NCBI GenBank assembly: GCA_963660915.1
Contig: CAVLAO010000017.1
Span: forward strand, 1-29,411
Source: UMGS1766 sp963660915
Lineage (GTDB): Bacteria > Bacillota > Clostridia > Oscillospirales > Oscillospiraceae
Reading direction: 5' to 3'
DNA length: 29,411 nucleotides
In this document: in pieces, positions 6,818 to 15,371 of the stretch
How positions within the stretch are numbered: position 1 is the stretch's first letter
Layout of the letters: each line of letters opens with the position of its first letter
The notes under the pieces: generated by a model
Told to the model about the DNA's origin: nothing
Database searches by the model: none
The model's input: the letters and a program-made list of their open reading frames with translations, nothing else
Made by a program: the position numbers and the translations under genes

Positions 6818-7134
6818 TAACAGATCCATTTCCAATAGGTTACTATCAACAGAATAATCTGTACCAATAATATCAGCGGCATGCCATAGAAAAAATACCA
6901 ATGCTTGGTTTTATGATGAAAAATCCGCATGCCGAAAATTGCTCCCAGACTGCCGCCAAGCAGGGCAGAAAGAAATAATGCACGCTCAGAAATGCGCCAT
7001 AAGTTCTTTCTTGCGCGATGTTTATCAATTCCCATCAGAATAAATCCCAGTAGATTGACTCCGAAGAGATAAGAGAAAAAGAGAGGCAGTGAGACGGTCA
7101 TTGCTTCACCGGCCAAAGTAGGAATCCAATCCAT
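6817..7134 (-). CDS. DUF1294 small membrane protein
   Basis: This product of about 105 aa carries the DUF1294 signature: NLLGFILMGIDKHRARKN, then WRISERALFLSALLGGSLGA, then MRIFHHKTKHWYFFYG. Three hydrophobic membrane segments are visible. The function of the family is not known. The frame is open to 7188, but ATG 7134 is preferred because AAGGGA stands 6 bases upstream; ATG 7101 (just after the stop of the preceding gene, giving about 94 aa) is the main alternative. With the 7134 start the gene overlaps the end of the amidase lipoprotein gene by 29 bases, indicating one transcript with the envelope operon. Confidence 0.8.
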   Translation of the reverse strand: MDWIPTLAGEAMTVSLPLFFSYLFGVNLLGFILMGIDKHRARKNLWRISERALFLSALLGGSLGAIFGMRIFHHKTKHWYFFYGMPLILLVQIILLIVTYWKWIC

Positions 7135-8074
7135 CGGCAATCCCTTGAACCATCTGCGACTGATAGCTGTCAGTTGCCATCTTTTCATCCTCGGATGGAT
7201 TTGTCATAAAGCCAAGTTCCAGAATTGTAACCGGCACCTGACTCCAGTTGATTCCACTCATCGTGTCGGTTTCCCAGACACCTCGATTTCTGGCACCGGT
7301 GACGGAACAAAAAGAGTCGATAATATTTTGAGAAAGGGATTGAGAGGCAGAATAAAGGGAACCGTTATAGGGATTGGAAGGAGTCATACAAATGGTCATT
7401 GCTCCATGTGCCTCACTGGAATCCGAGCCATCGGCATGAATGCGGATAAAAGCATCTGCTCCGGCATCGTTTGCAATTGCAGCGCGTTCGGAATTGCTGA
7501 TGGAAACATCATTTGTAGTGCGGATCATCAACACTTGGTAACCGCGCCCCTCTAATTCAGCTTGTAATTTTAAAGATACTTCCAAGGTCAATTCATATTC
7601 CGGCGTTCCGGTAGAGACGCCTTGTGTACCAGAACTGACGCGTGCTTTTTGCTCACTGGCTCCGGGGCCAACGGGCTCTTTGCGGCTGTCTCCTTTAGAT
7701 TGGTGCCCTGCATCAATGGCAATGAGTGGAGCGGAACTTGAACTGGCATGTGACTCCGATTCCGGCTCCGGATCTGTTTTTTGCACTTCTGTTTCCTGAA
7801 CGGGTTGAGGTTCCGGTTCTGGACTTGCTTCGGATATCGGCTCAGAGGCCGGGACTTCAGAAACAGGAGCAGATTGACTGGCACTCTCTATTGCATCACT
7901 GACTGCATCGCTTGCAGAAGCGACGGATGATGTTGATTGCGTTGCTTGATCGGATACGGAAGAGGAGGAGATAGCATTGGAAGAGATCTCAGCAGTTGTA
8001 TCTGCTTTGTTTCCGCAGCCGGTGAGAGAAAAAATTGTTAAGGTGATTAATAAAAAGGATAGTGCACGTTTCAT
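7106..8074 (-). CDS. Lipoprotein N-acetylmuramoyl-L-alanine amidase
   Basis: A 322-aa exported lipoprotein. A basic start and hydrophobic segment lead to the lipobox LTGC with Cys20. A long Ser/Glu/Pro-rich linker (about 25-115) spans the wall. Residues ~120-322 form an Amidase_3 domain that cuts the bond between muramic acid and the peptide stem. Zinc ligands and catalytic residues are recognisable: IAIDAGHQ, the Glu in PEYELTLEV, FIRIHADG, and ILELGFMTNP. The frame is open further upstream, but ATG 8074 is chosen because it has AGGAGAAG upstream, begins a proper signal peptide, and overlaps the stop of the MATE gene as ATGA. It is the third gene of a four-gene envelope operon. Confidence 0.9.
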   Translation of the reverse strand: MKRALSFLLITLTIFSLTGCGNKADTTAEISSNAISSSSVSDQATQSTSSVASASDAVSDAIESASQSAPVSEVPASEPISEASPEPEPQPVQETEVQKTDPEPESESHASSSSAPLIAIDAGHQSKGDSRKEPVGPGASEQKARVSSGTQGVSTGTPEYELTLEVSLKLQAELEGRGYQVLMIRTTNDVSISNSERAAIANDAGADAFIRIHADGSDSSEAHGAMTICMTPSNPYNGSLYSASQSLSQNIIDSFCSVTGARNRGVWETDTMSGINWSQVPVTILELGFMTNPSEDEKMATDSYQSQMVQGIADGLDSYFGR

Positions 8075-9429
8075 ATAGCATTCTTCTCCTGTACAAGTAG
8101 TGGCCGATTCCAACGATTGCTGCAATAATAGATGATCTGAATTATGATTTGCACGGCAGAAGCCACCGGAGCGGCAATGCCGATTTGCAGCATGGTGACA
8201 TTGGGAAGCGAGGCAAATAAAATTACAAGCGGTACGCGAACAATGAAGGTAGAGAACAGGGTATTGAACATGGTAAATGTGGTTCGGCCGCAACCACTGA
8301 AAAATCCGTTTAAACAGAACACAAAGCAGACCATCAATGCATCGATGCTGTATGTGTGCAGATAAAGACTTCCGTGGTAAATGACATCGTTGTCCGGGGT
8401 AAAGATCCCCATCAGAACTTCAGGGAAGAACTGCATAATCAAAAATAAGATTAAAGTCAGGCCCAAAGAGATAAACAGGGAGATGCGTAAACCGACTTTG
8501 GCTCGGGATTGTTGCCCTGCTCCGATATTTTGCGCAGTAAATACAGCCAGTGCGGACATAAATGCGATGGGTATGACCATGGAAAAACCGATGATGCGCT
8601 CAACAACACCAACAGCAGCGGATTGGGAAAGACCGATGAGATTGACGACAACAGTGATAATAATAAATGAGAGTCCGGCAAAAACATCTTGAAATGCAAC
8701 CGGTATGCCAAGCTGCAACACTTTAATTAGCTTTTGACGCTCCGGTTTGCGTACAATGGGGAAGGGGAGCCCACTGTAGAAGAGTGTAACTAAAGCACAA
8801 AGAAAACTGACGGCCTGTGCTGCGACCGTTGCAATGGCTGCACCCTCAGCCCCAAGGTGAAAACGCCCGACTAAAACAAGATCGCCAATGATATTCAGCA
8901 GGCAGGAAATGGCGATAAAATACATCGGGCGTTTTGAGTCGCCGATGCCCCGCAGAATGCTGCTTACTACGTTATATCCAATGATGAAGCTGGTTCCAAT
9001 GCCACAGATGCGCAGGTAGGCTTGGGCGGGAATCACCGCTTCTTCCGGCACTTGAAGCAAATGTACAATTCCGTTGCAAGAGATGAGCAAAAGTCCTGTG
9101 ATGACAACGGCTAATCCGACAAAGAGATAAATCATGCTTCCAACGGTTTTTCCTGCATCCTGATATTTTTTTGCACCGATGTATTGCCCTAAAAGTACCG
9201 TACCGCCGGTCGCTATGCCACAGATCAGGCTGGTCACCAGTTGCATAACCTGACTGGAGTTGTTAACCGCGGTAACACCTGCTGCATTGGAGAATTGGCC
9301 GACGACAATCATATCGACGACACCATAGAGAAATTGCAGTAGTGACGAGCCTAAAAAAGGGAGTGCGAAGCGAATCAGCGTTTTTGAAATACTGCCGTTG
9401 GTCAGATCATAAATTTGACTTTTATTCAC
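8071..9429 (-). CDS. MATE family efflux transporter
   Basis: A 452-aa polytopic membrane protein with about 12 hydrophobic segments, the usual size for MATE exporters. Characteristic parts are LIRFALPFLGSSLLQFLYGVVDMIVVGQF near the N-terminus (quoted in pieces: LPFLGSSLLQ, GVVDMIVVGQF) and the pseudo-symmetric second half starting IPVAFQDVFAG. MATE proteins export drugs, flavins or lipid-linked compounds using sodium or proton gradients; the substrate here is unknown. The start is GTG at 9429, with AAGGAG 8 bases upstream and 11 bases after the CwlD-like gene. Its end overlaps the amidase lipoprotein start. Placement between two cell-wall amidases hints at an envelope-related substrate, which is inference. 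Confidence 0.9.
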   Translation of the reverse strand: MNKSQIYDLTNGSISKTLIRFALPFLGSSLLQFLYGVVDMIVVGQFSNAAGVTAVNNSSQVMQLVTSLICGIATGGTVLLGQYIGAKKYQDAGKTVGSMIYLFVGLAVVITGLLLISCNGIVHLLQVPEEAVIPAQAYLRICGIGTSFIIGYNVVSSILRGIGDSKRPMYFIAISCLLNIIGDLVLVGRFHLGAEGAAIATVAAQAVSFLCALVTLFYSGLPFPIVRKPERQKLIKVLQLGIPVAFQDVFAGLSFIIITVVVNLIGLSQSAAVGVVERIIGFSMVIPIAFMSALAVFTAQNIGAGQQSRAKVGLRISLFISLGLTLILFLIMQFFPEVLMGIFTPDNDVIYHGSLYLHTYSIDALMVCFVFCLNGFFSGCGRTTFTMFNTLFSTFIVRVPLVILFASLPNVTMLQIGIAAPVASAVQIIIQIIYYCSNRWNRPLLVQEKNAI

Positions 9430-9440
9430 AAAAATTCTCC

Positions 9441-10145
9441 TTAATCACTTTGATTGCAAATGTCTACGACGGCATTTGCAATGGCATCGGCATAATCGGT
9501 CAGGTGTTTATCAAAAAGTTTGTTGTCTTCTTTATCCTGCAGAAATCCAAGTTCAACTAACACAGCCGGCATGGAAGTATGAGAAAGTACATAATAGTCG
9601 CCGTTTCCGTTCTGTGTTCCGGCGCGGACACCTCTGTCGTTTTGCACACCGACGGCAACCAGATTGGTGTGGATTCTGTCTGCCAGCATCTGTGAAGTGG
9701 TACTGCACTGTTGGGCAACCCAAATCTCAATGCCGTTTCCGGATTCTGCTACGTTGCGATGCAGAGAGAGAAAAAGGTTTACATTGGCATTTTCAGCACA
9801 GTCGACGCGTTCCTGCAGGGAGAGTGCGGTATCATCGCTTCGCGTCATTACAACGGTAATGTTTCGTGTTTCCATTGCCTGCCGGAGCGCAAGAGCTGCG
9901 GCAAGAGTGTCATCCTTTTCTGCTCGATCTGGTCCGCTTGCACCGGGGTCGCTTCCTCCATGACCGGCATCGATGCAAACGGTGTAAGGAGTTGAGATGC
10001 AATTTACCTGTTGATCGTGTGGAGAAGATGCGTGATATAACAGAATAAAAAGCAGTATAAACAGACCAACTACAATCGCAATCAGTATGCGAACGAATCG
10101 AATGGCACAGCGCGGTAAAATGGGAAGAGGATGTTTTCGAAACAT
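9441..10145 (-). CDS. CwlD-like membrane-anchored N-acetylmuramoyl-L-alanine amidase
   Basis: A 234-aa amidase with one N-terminal membrane anchor (IRFVRILIAIVVGLFILLF, about residues 15-37) and an extracytoplasmic Amidase_3 domain. The zinc and catalytic residues are seen in CIDAGHGGSDPG, the Glu of AEKDDTLA, LFLSLHRN, and LVELGFLQ. CwlD proteins process spore cortex peptidoglycan to muramic lactam; others act in vegetative wall turnover. An upstream TTG at 10175 keeps the frame open, but it lies ahead of the predicted transcription start, so ATG 10145 is used although its ribosome binding site is weak. It is the first gene of the envelope operon. Confidence 0.88.
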   Translation of the reverse strand: MFRKHPLPILPRCAIRFVRILIAIVVGLFILLFILLYHASSPHDQQVNCISTPYTVCIDAGHGGSDPGASGPDRAEKDDTLAAALALRQAMETRNITVVMTRSDDTALSLQERVDCAENANVNLFLSLHRNVAESGNGIEIWVAQQCSTTSQMLADRIHTNLVAVGVQNDRGVRAGTQNGNGDYYVLSHTSMPAVLVELGFLQDKEDNKLFDKHLTDYADAIANAVVDICNQSD

Positions 10146-10176
10146 AAACAAACCCGCTCTCTTGATGGATGACAAA

Positions 10177-10205
10177 ATTATACCATGAGGGGAATTTTAC
10201 ATCAA
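10177..10205 (-). promoter_or_regulatory. Promoter of the amidase-MATE operon
   Basis: On the minus strand TTGATG (10200-10205) and a perfect TATAAT (10177-10182) are 17 bases apart, with the start predicted near 10171 and the ATG at 10145. Confidence 0.75.
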
Positions 10206-10257
10206 GAAAGCGCCGCAACAGATTCCATTAAGATTATACAACAACTCCCTGCTTAGT

Positions 10258-10851
10258 TCAATTTGTCAGCAGAGAGTTGGAACGATAGGATAAAGGGGGA
10301 CCATCCAAGCGGAGAATCTGATCTGCCAGGGATAATGAGAAGGCATCGTGAGCAGAAAAAAGAACAAATTTATGCTGTTTTCGAATGAACTGCATCAGAC
10401 GTGAGATGCAATCCGGGTCAATACCGGTGAAAGGTTCGTCCAGAAGCAGCCAATCCTTATCTTGGCTGTATGCGAGGCAGCGCGCCAAGGATAAACGCCG
10501 CTGCATGCCGCCGGAAAGAGCTTCTATGCAGGTATGTGTTTCTGCACCGAGCTCGACTGCATCCAGCCAGAACTGCGCATTTGCGGTACCAGTAAGTACT
10601 ACCTGAATTTGCTGAATACAATTTAGACCCGGGAGCAGTCTGTTTTCCTGAAACAGAAAACTGGACGGTTGCAGACCGATTATTTGTCCTTTTTGAGCGA
10701 TTTCCAATCCTGCGAGCAGTCGCAGTAAAGTAGTTTTTCCACAGCCGGAAGGACCGGAGAGGGCGATGATGCCTGTATCGGGTAAAGTCAGTGAAAAATC
10801 AGAGAGAATCCATTTGCTTTCATAAGAGAAAAATAGGTGCTGCAACTGCAT
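10258..10851 (-). CDS. ABC importer ATP-binding protein
   Basis: A 197-aa ATPase subunit. It shows Walker A GPSGCGKTT (33-41), the Q-loop in LFQENRLLPG, signature LSGGMQRRLSLARC, Walker B WLLLDEPFTGID, and the switch histidine in FSAHD. It is short compared with typical NitT/TauT-type ATPases (about 250 aa), lacking a C-terminal extension. It follows the permease gene by 3 bases and is the last gene of the Crp-ABC operon. It should energise uptake of whatever the preceding binding protein recognises. Confidence 0.9.
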   Translation of the reverse strand: MQLQHLFFSYESKWILSDFSLTLPDTGIIALSGPSGCGKTTLLRLLAGLEIAQKGQIIGLQPSSFLFQENRLLPGLNCIQQIQVVLTGTANAQFWLDAVELGAETHTCIEALSGGMQRRLSLARCLAYSQDKDWLLLDEPFTGIDPDCISRLMQFIRKQHKFVLFSAHDAFSLSLADQILRLDGPPLSYRSNSLLTN

Positions 10852-10854
10852 GTT

Positions 10855-11601
10855 TTATCCCTCCTTTGCACCAAGGAGCTTGTGCACAGCTTTTTCCAAT
10901 GTCATCGACAACAGGATGACCACTGCAGTCCAGGCAAAAAGGGATGGCGTTTCCAGGTAGATTTTTGAGTAATACACCTGTGTTCCGATGGCGGCCTTTG
11001 GCACACAAAGTACTTCCGCCGCTACACCGGATTTCCAGGCCAGCCCGATTGCGTTGTTGACGCCGGCAACAAAATGAGGACGAACAAACGGCAGATAAAC
11101 GTATCGCAGAGTTTTTTTTGCACCCATTCGGTAAGCTCTGGAAAACTCCAATAGTTGGGGATCAACAGTATGTATTCCGGTGGATACGCTTTCCCACAAA
11201 ATCGGCAATACCATCAGTGCGGAGATGACACCGGGGACCTGATTGGTTTTTACCCAAAGCAGAATCAAAATTATAAAACTGGCTACCGGTGTGGCGCGTA
11301 TGATTTTTATAGCCGGGGAGAGCAGACAGTCAGCAATGGAAGAACGAAAGGTTATTATGGCGCAGATTGTTCCGAGAAGAACACCGAAGACTGTTCCGCA
11401 GAAGATGCGCAGCAGAGTGGTTCCGGCAGCGTACCAAAAGGATGCAGTGCGGGCTAATGTAACCAACCGTTTGACGACAGAAACGGGGGATGGGACAAGA
11501 AGCTCCTGCCCCACCCATGCTGAAACCGTCCACCATACAGCAACCCAGAAAATGGCTGATGCGGTCGATTTCAGTATTTTGTTTTTATTTTTTCGAGTCA
11601 T
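10855..11601 (-). CDS. ABC importer permease, NitT/TauT/SsuC type
   Basis: A 248-aa inner membrane permease with six hydrophobic segments. It resembles the SsuC/TauC branch: the N-terminal AIFWVAVWWTVSAWVG, a central GVLLGTICAIITF, the VISALMVLPILWESVSTG stretch, and the ATPase-contacting loop YLPFVRPHFVAGVNNAIGLAWKSGVAAEVL (quoted in pieces: YLPFVRPHF and GLAWKSGVAAEVL). Its start overlaps the stop of the binding-protein gene by 4 bases, indicating coupling. Family members import sulfonates, nitrate, pyrimidine precursors or similar small solutes; the substrate is not clear here. Confidence 0.9.
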   Translation of the reverse strand: MTRKNKNKILKSTASAIFWVAVWWTVSAWVGQELLVPSPVSVVKRLVTLARTASFWYAAGTTLLRIFCGTVFGVLLGTICAIITFRSSIADCLLSPAIKIIRATPVASFIILILLWVKTNQVPGVISALMVLPILWESVSTGIHTVDPQLLEFSRAYRMGAKKTLRYVYLPFVRPHFVAGVNNAIGLAWKSGVAAEVLCVPKAAIGTQVYYSKIYLETPSLFAWTAVVILLSMTLEKAVHKLLGAKEG

Positions 11602-12659
11602 TTCTTTGCATCGGTGAAATAGAAATTATCATCGGGCAGATTACCGCCAATTGAGGCTGGATTTGCAGAATAGAGGACTTTGTAATAGGGTTCAATTGCA
11701 CTTTGTATCTTATCGCCGGAAATAAAGCACAGATTGCAGGCAGGGATTGCCTTCGCTGCAACGGCAGCCTTTGCAACAATGCCGTATTGCTCACAGAATT
11801 GAGATGCCTCTTCTACATTGGTTTGCACGGCCTCAATCGATTCAGCATATTCCGTCAGAAATGCAGTAACTGCATCGGGGTGCTCTTCTGCAAAAGCGGT
11901 GCGTACGACTACACAGCCCATGGTCAAAGCTCCATTGGTGTCGAGGTTGTTCCATTCTGCAGTCAGATCAAGGGCAACGCGTATGTCGCTGTTCTGCATT
12001 TGCACACTGGTGACGGCAGGGACCGGGAGCATACACAGATCGATGTCACCTGTAGCCATTTTGGTTACCAGACTTTCAGAATCCATAAATTCAATCGTCA
12101 CATCCTCACCGGGAATCAAACCGTTTTCGGTCAGAATATAGTTGAGGACATATTCCGGATTGGCACCTTGACCGGTAGCATAAATAGTTTTACCGGCAAG
12201 ATCGGCTACAGAGTTAACCGACTCACCGTTTTCAAGAATATACAATACTCCATAGGTGTTTAAGGCACAGATTTGTACTTTGCCACTTGTTTTTTGATAC
12301 AGATTTGCCGCAACGTTAGTTGCCACAGCGGCAATGTCAAATTCACCATTGGCAAGACCGGCAACGACATCGTCATTTGCGGTGGCGACGGTGAAATTAT
12401 AATGGTTGGCAGTTTTGCCTGCATCATTCCAGTTCATGAGTTCAGATGCGCCAATCCCGGTAGGTCCGGCTAATACTGCCATGTTAATTTCTGTGGTGTC
12501 CGGCGTAGAAGCGTCTGCCACAATGCTTGCAGATGCATTGGCGGCGGTAGAACTTTCTACGGCGGAAGAGACAGATGAATTTGATGTGCTTGTTGTGCCG
12601 CAAGCACTCAGTCCAAGTACAAGGGCAAAGGCCAACAGGAGTGAGGATAGTTTTTTCAT
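11598..12659 (-). CDS. ABC importer substrate-binding lipoprotein
   Basis: A 353-aa lipoprotein with lipobox LSAC (Cys20) and a Ser/Ala-rich spacer to about residue 50. The mature part begins EINMAVLAGPTGIGAS and shows periplasmic-binding-protein features of the NMT1/SsuA-like group: ANGEFDIAAVATNVAANLY, DLAGKTIYATGQGANPEYVLNYIL (quoted in pieces: LAGKTIYATGQG and PEYVLNYIL), and ATGDIDLCMLPVPAVT. The PTGIGAS opening is a subgroup trait I have seen in clostridial binding proteins of unassigned substrate. It starts 3 bases after the Crp/Fnr gene, so regulator and importer form one operon. Confidence 0.88.
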   Translation of the reverse strand: MKKLSSLLLAFALVLGLSACGTTSTSNSSVSSAVESSTAANASASIVADASTPDTTEINMAVLAGPTGIGASELMNWNDAGKTANHYNFTVATANDDVVAGLANGEFDIAAVATNVAANLYQKTSGKVQICALNTYGVLYILENGESVNSVADLAGKTIYATGQGANPEYVLNYILTENGLIPGEDVTIEFMDSESLVTKMATGDIDLCMLPVPAVTSVQMQNSDIRVALDLTAEWNNLDTNGALTMGCVVVRTAFAEEHPDAVTAFLTEYAESIEAVQTNVEEASQFCEQYGIVAKAAVAAKAIPACNLCFISGDKIQSAIEPYYKVLYSANPASIGGNLPDDNFYFTDAKK

Positions 12660-12662
12660 TTC

Positions 12663-13343
12663 TTAGTTCCTTTCTTCTACCTGAAGTACTTCAGGATGTT
12701 TCAATATGATTTTTCTGCCTGAGTGAATCAGAATATTATCTCGTTCCAGTTTTTGAATCTCCCGGTAAAGGGAGGCGCGACTGATATTCAGTCGGGAGGC
12801 CAACTCCGTCATAGAACAGGGAAGTGTAATCTGACCGGATTCATCCGTCTGTTGCAGTAGAAATGACATGAGTTTTTGTCTGCCTGTACTTTCAATCAGT
12901 GCGTCAATCTTGTCCGAGAGGAAACGGACGCGGTTGGAGAGATAGTAGATGTAATTTTGTTGGATAAGATGACTCTGATCCATTAGCTCCTGTACCTCCG
13001 CCTGAGAAAGGAAAAGAACCTCACAGCGGGTTCGTGCAGTAAGGGTGGATACATAGTGGGTTTCGTCATTAAATAATGTTGCCGCCCCAAATAAATCGCC
13101 TTTATGTAGCTCGCTTACCACCATGTTCTGTTTTGTCACAAGAATACGACCGGACAGCAGAATTCCAAGTTCTTTTTGAAAATGATCGGAGTCCCAGAGA
13201 ATGTCACCTTTTGCAAAGCAGATGGGAGCCCAATTCATTTGATTGGACCATTGCTCCAGCTTATCCGGCGTACAATGAGAGAACAGAAAGGTTGAAAGCA
13301 GTATGGTATGTACTTCCTTGGTCAGAATTGCGATCATCCCCAT
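12663..13343 (-). CDS. Crp/Fnr family transcription regulator
   Basis: A 226-aa regulator with an N-terminal cyclic-nucleotide-type beta-barrel (about 25-125: ICFAKGDILWDSD, LGILLSGRILVTKQ, LHKGDLFGAATLF), a long dimer helix, and a C-terminal winged helix (MTELASRLNISRASLYREIQKLERD, quoted in pieces: LASRLNISRASLYREI). No cluster of four cysteines typical of oxygen-sensing Fnr is present, so the signal is probably a small ligand or haem rather than an Fe-S centre. The ribosome binding site is poor; ATG 13343 and the nearby ATG 13337 are both possible. It leads the ABC importer operon and is divergent from the hydrogenase genes, so control of both is a reasonable inference. Confidence 0.88.
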   Translation of the reverse strand: MGMIAILTKEVHTILLSTFLFSHCTPDKLEQWSNQMNWAPICFAKGDILWDSDHFQKELGILLSGRILVTKQNMVVSELHKGDLFGAATLFNDETHYVSTLTARTRCEVLFLSQAEVQELMDQSHLIQQNYIYYLSNRVRFLSDKIDALIESTGRQKLMSFLLQQTDESGQITLPCSMTELASRLNISRASLYREIQKLERDNILIHSGRKIILKHPEVLQVEERN

Positions 13344-13357
13344 TGAAAGAAAAGTGT

Positions 13358-13379
13358 CTCATATGATACAGTGTATGAG
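13358..13379. promoter_or_regulatory. Inverted repeat at the Crp operon start site
   Basis: CTCATA-N10-TATGAG forms a perfect 6+6 dyad covering the predicted transcription start of the Crp-ABC operon (near 13374). A protein bound here would block transcription, so it is a candidate autorepression site. Confidence 0.4.
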
Positions 13380-13380
13380 C

Positions 13381-13409
13381 ATGGTAACAAGATATATTCC
13401 ATTTGTCAA
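13381..13409 (-). promoter_or_regulatory. Promoter of the Crp-ABC operon
   Basis: On the minus strand a consensus TTGACA (13404-13409) and TACCAT (13381-13386) are 17 bases apart. Confidence 0.65.
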
Positions 13410-13424
13410 TCAAATTAAGAAAAT

Positions 13425-13449
13425 AAGATATTAAATATCAATATATCTT
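13425..13449. promoter_or_regulatory. AAGATAT dyad upstream of hydrogenase promoter
   Basis: AAGATAT (13425-13431) and its reverse complement ATATCTT (13443-13449) are 11 bases apart. A third copy of AAGATAT is at 13389-13395. The dyad centre lies about 59 bases before the predicted hydrogenase start, close to the class I activator position used by Crp/Fnr proteins. It is a candidate activator site; the A/T-rich composition lowers certainty. Confidence 0.4.
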
Positions 13450-13461
13450 TTATAAAACTAC

Positions 13462-13489
13462 TTGCTTTTTCTGAGCTGTTTGGTAGAAT
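13462..13489 (+). promoter_or_regulatory. Promoter of the hydrogenase operon
   Basis: TTGCTT (13462-13467) and TAGAAT (13484-13489) are 16 bases apart. Both are imperfect and the spacer is one base short, as expected for an activator-dependent promoter. Confidence 0.55.
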
Positions 13490-13553
13490 AACACACAGTG
13501 ACACTAAATTACTTTGGAAAGGGTTGAAATTTAACTTGAGCAGACTGACTCTC

Positions 13554-15371
13554 ATGACAGAAAGCCGCGCAGAGACCGTTGTGGAAAATATCTATAAGGA
13601 TATGGAACGGCGCATTGCTGCCAGCCCTCCCGGTATCTGTCCCATTGATCTGACTTGGGCATTTCTGAAAATGTGCCATGCTCAGACCTGCGGCAAATGT
13701 GTGCCGTGTCGTGTTGGCTTGACACAAGTGTGCAATTTGATTGAGGATATCATGAAGCACCGCGCAACGATGGAAACGCTGGAGAGATTGGAAAATCTGG
13801 CGCACGTGATCAATGAATCAGCGGACTGTGCGATTGGTGTTGAGGCAGCCCGCATGGTGCTGCGTGGATTGGATGGTTTTCGTGAGGATTATATCTCTCA
13901 TATTCAGGATCATCATTGCCTGTCCTCTATGCCCCAGAGTATCCCCTGTGTTGCAAACTGTCCTGCCGGTGTAGATATTCCCGGCTATGTAGCATTGGTA
14001 GGGAAGAAGCGTTATGCAGATGCGGTTCGCCTGATCCGTAAGGACAATCCGTTTCCGACTGCTTGTGCTTTGGTGTGCGAACACCCCTGCGAAACTCGCT
14101 GCCGCCGTACTCTGCTGGATGCACCGGTCAATATTCGCGGCCTGAAACGGACTGCAGTTGATCGCGCCGGTGACGTTCCGGCACCGGAGTGTATGGAATC
14201 AACAGGCAAGCGTGTGGCAATCATCGGTGGCGGTCCATCTGGGCTCTCCGCTGCTTACTATCTGCAGCTTATGGGACATCAGTGCACAGTGTTTGAAAAG
14301 CACAAGAAACTGGGCGGCATGTTAGTTTACGGGATTCCGGCGTATCGACTTCCGCGGGAGCGGCTGCAGAAGGATATCGATTGTATTTTGTCTACCGGTG
14401 TAGAGGCTAAGATGAATGTCAATGTCGGTGTTGGCGAGTATACGATGGAGCGTCTGCGCAAAGAATATGACGCGGTCTATATCTCAATTGGTGCGCATAC
14501 GGATAAAAAGGTGGGAATTGAAGGAGAGGATGCCAACGGCGTCTTGTCCGCAGTTGAATTCCTGGGCAAAATCGGAGACAATGAAATCCCGGATTTGACG
14601 GGGAAAAAGGTGTGCATTATTGGTGGCGGCAACGTAGCTATGGACTGCACCCGTTCTGCAATTCGCTGCGGAGCGGAATCTGTTTCGATTGTATATCGCC
14701 GCCGTCAGGAAGATATGACTGCACTGGCCGAAGAAGTAGAGGGTGCAATTGCAGAAGGTGCGATTATGATGGACCTGCATGCGCCTCTTCGTATTGAAAC
14801 GGACGAAAACAGTAACGTTGCTGCTCTTTGGGCCGCACCTAAAATGCCGGGCAATATCAAATCCGGTCGTATGAATCCTTCTGCCTCCGGGTTGGAAGAT
14901 AAACGAATTGCCTGCGATGTGGTTATTGTAGCAGTTGGACAGGGGATTGACTATCATACGTTGGAGTCCTCCGGTATCCCTGTGGTGCGCGGAGTGATCA
15001 AAGCGGAGAACTGGACCGCTGTTGATAATGCGCCCGGTGTGTTTGCCGGCGGTGACTGCGTGACTGGGCCCAAGACAGCAATTCGTGCAATTGCTGCTGG
15101 TAAGGTGGCTGCTGCAAATATTGATTATTACCTTGGTTATAATCATATTATCACTGCAGATGTTGAGATTCCAAATCCGGATCTAGGGGATAAGCCCTAT
15201 TGCGGCCGCGTTAATATGTCCGAACGTGAGCCCGGCGAACGAAAAAATGATTTTGAACTGATGGAACTGATGATGACAGAGAAGGAATCCTGCCAGGAGG
15301 CCGGTCGGTGCATGCGATGCGATCACTTTGGCTGCGGTATCTTTAAGGGAGGGCGCAAGACAGAATGGTAA
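13554..15371 (+). CDS. NuoF-tail/GltD-like flavin Fe-S oxidoreductase, hydrogenase partner
   Basis: A 605-aa electron-transfer protein. Residues ~1-110 resemble the Fe-S C-terminal part of NuoF (AQTCGKCVPCRVGL, with Cys46/49/52, and SADCAIG). From ~125 it resembles the glutamate synthase small subunit: Cys-rich CPAGVDIPGY and CALVCEHPCETRCRR (Fe-S), FAD fold VAIIGGGPSGLSAAYYL (about 220), NAD(P) fold VCIIGGGNVAMDC (about 353), GVFAGGDCVTGP, and a C-terminal cluster GRCMRCDHFGCG. The FMN/NADH domain of a full NuoF is absent. The hydrogenase gene overlaps its end by 7 bases, so this is very likely the pyridine-nucleotide-facing subunit. An in-frame TTG at 13524 sits directly on the GGAAAGGG site, so ATG 13554 is preferred; the true start is uncertain. 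Confidence 0.88.
   Translation: MTESRAETVVENIYKDMERRIAASPPGICPIDLTWAFLKMCHAQTCGKCVPCRVGLTQVCNLIEDIMKHRATMETLERLENLAHVINESADCAIGVEAARMVLRGLDGFREDYISHIQDHHCLSSMPQSIPCVANCPAGVDIPGYVALVGKKRYADAVRLIRKDNPFPTACALVCEHPCETRCRRTLLDAPVNIRGLKRTAVDRAGDVPAPECMESTGKRVAIIGGGPSGLSAAYYLQLMGHQCTVFEKHKKLGGMLVYGIPAYRLPRERLQKDIDCILSTGVEAKMNVNVGVGEYTMERLRKEYDAVYISIGAHTDKKVGIEGEDANGVLSAVEFLGKIGDNEIPDLTGKKVCIIGGGNVAMDCTRSAIRCGAESVSIVYRRRQEDMTALAEEVEGAIAEGAIMMDLHAPLRIETDENSNVAALWAAPKMPGNIKSGRMNPSASGLEDKRIACDVVIVAVGQGIDYHTLESSGIPVVRGVIKAENWTAVDNAPGVFAGGDCVTGPKTAIRAIAAGKVAAANIDYYLGYNHIITADVEIPNPDLGDKPYCGRVNMSEREPGERKNDFELMELMMTEKESCQEAGRCMRCDHFGCGIFKGGRKTEW

Noticed and set aside
14484..15146. 220-aa open frame on the minus strand
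   Set aside because: Antisense to the GltD-like gene, with composition typical of a reversed coding frame.
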